In this document: piece by piece, positions 63,971 to 64,000 of the stretch | Position numbering within the stretch: position 1 is the first letter of the stretch | Layout of the letters: each line of letters opens with the position of its first letter | Assembly: GCF_015351595.1 (NCBI RefSeq) | Contig: NZ_JADKPT010000007.1 | Span: 176,920-240,919 of the forward strand | Source: Flavobacterium sp. LC2016-12 | GTDB lineage: Bacteria; Bacteroidota; Bacteroidia; Flavobacteriales; Flavobacteriaceae | DNA: 64,000 bases | Direction: 5' to 3' | Notes under the pieces: model-generated | The model's input: only the letters and a program-made list of their open reading frames with translations | The model's database searches: none | What the model was told of the DNA's origin: nothing | Translations under genes and position numbers: made by a program

Positions 63971-64000
63971 AAAAACCCCGTTCGTTAGAACAGGGTTTTT
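63971..64000. terminator. Hairpin terminator at the window edge
   Basis: AAAAACCC and GTTC pair with GAAC and GGGTTTTT around loop GTTA, with one C-A mismatch. It could terminate a minus-strand gene beyond the window or close the 62453 gene's region. Confidence 0.65.

Overview
The window looks like the chromosome of a Flavobacterium-type member of the Bacteroidota. The evidence is low G+C content, A+T-rich promoters with the TAnnTTTG -7 element, no Shine-Dalgarno signals, SusC/SusD pairs, a type IX secretion (T9SS) cargo next to a PorV-like channel, and flavobacterial housekeeping genes. No transposase, CRISPR array or rRNA was found.

Layout. 1-2774: the end of an operon pairing a GHKL-type ATPase (cut by the window edge) with a 772-residue protein that appears to hold two phosphoribosyltransferase-like modules; this is the best candidate for an undescribed system. 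2872-9703: a peptidoglycan-recycling cluster (AnmK, a GHL10 hydrolase, an AmpG-like permease, a TPR protein, a GNAT enzyme, NagZ). 9773-12447: peroxide defence (2-Cys peroxiredoxin, thioredoxin, a small helical protein, Tpx), with dispersed intergenic repeats. 12458-18987: a dense envelope and housekeeping run (DgkA, FtsK, LolA, LptF/G, RibBA with a degenerate GTP cyclohydrolase half, a hotdog thioesterase).

19137-44218: two tandem tRNA-Ser(TGA) genes, then a ~24.8 kb segment that ends at a copy of the last 22 nt of tRNA-Ser. This is the footprint of a genomic island integrated in tRNA-Ser, although no integrase survives. Its cargo is an acyltransferase, a complete alpha-mannan-type polysaccharide utilisation locus on the minus strand (SusC, SusD, surface glycan-binding protein, DUF4965 protein, GH76, an unassigned secreted enzyme, GH92, ROK kinase, GH43, GH92), remnants of broken genes, and a divergent PHP-like secreted hydrolase. 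CG-centred palindromes of LacI-operator type lie in the SusC upstream region and upstream of one GH92 gene. In the proposed pathway, GH76 cuts the alpha-1,6 backbone at the surface, SusCD imports fragments, the GH92 enzymes remove alpha-linked mannose, and the ROK kinase may phosphorylate released sugar.

44503-64000: a DUF1826-like protein, two outer-membrane barrel proteins whose upstream regions are duplicated together with the tail of a membrane-bound AraC regulator, a PorV-like protein, a 2588-residue subtilisin-like T9SS protease, a TPR/HTH sensor-regulator, a lipoprotein pair (a metzincin-signature protease and a beta-propeller protein), and a proline-iminopeptidase-like lipoprotein. 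Dispersed repeats and a terminator close the window.
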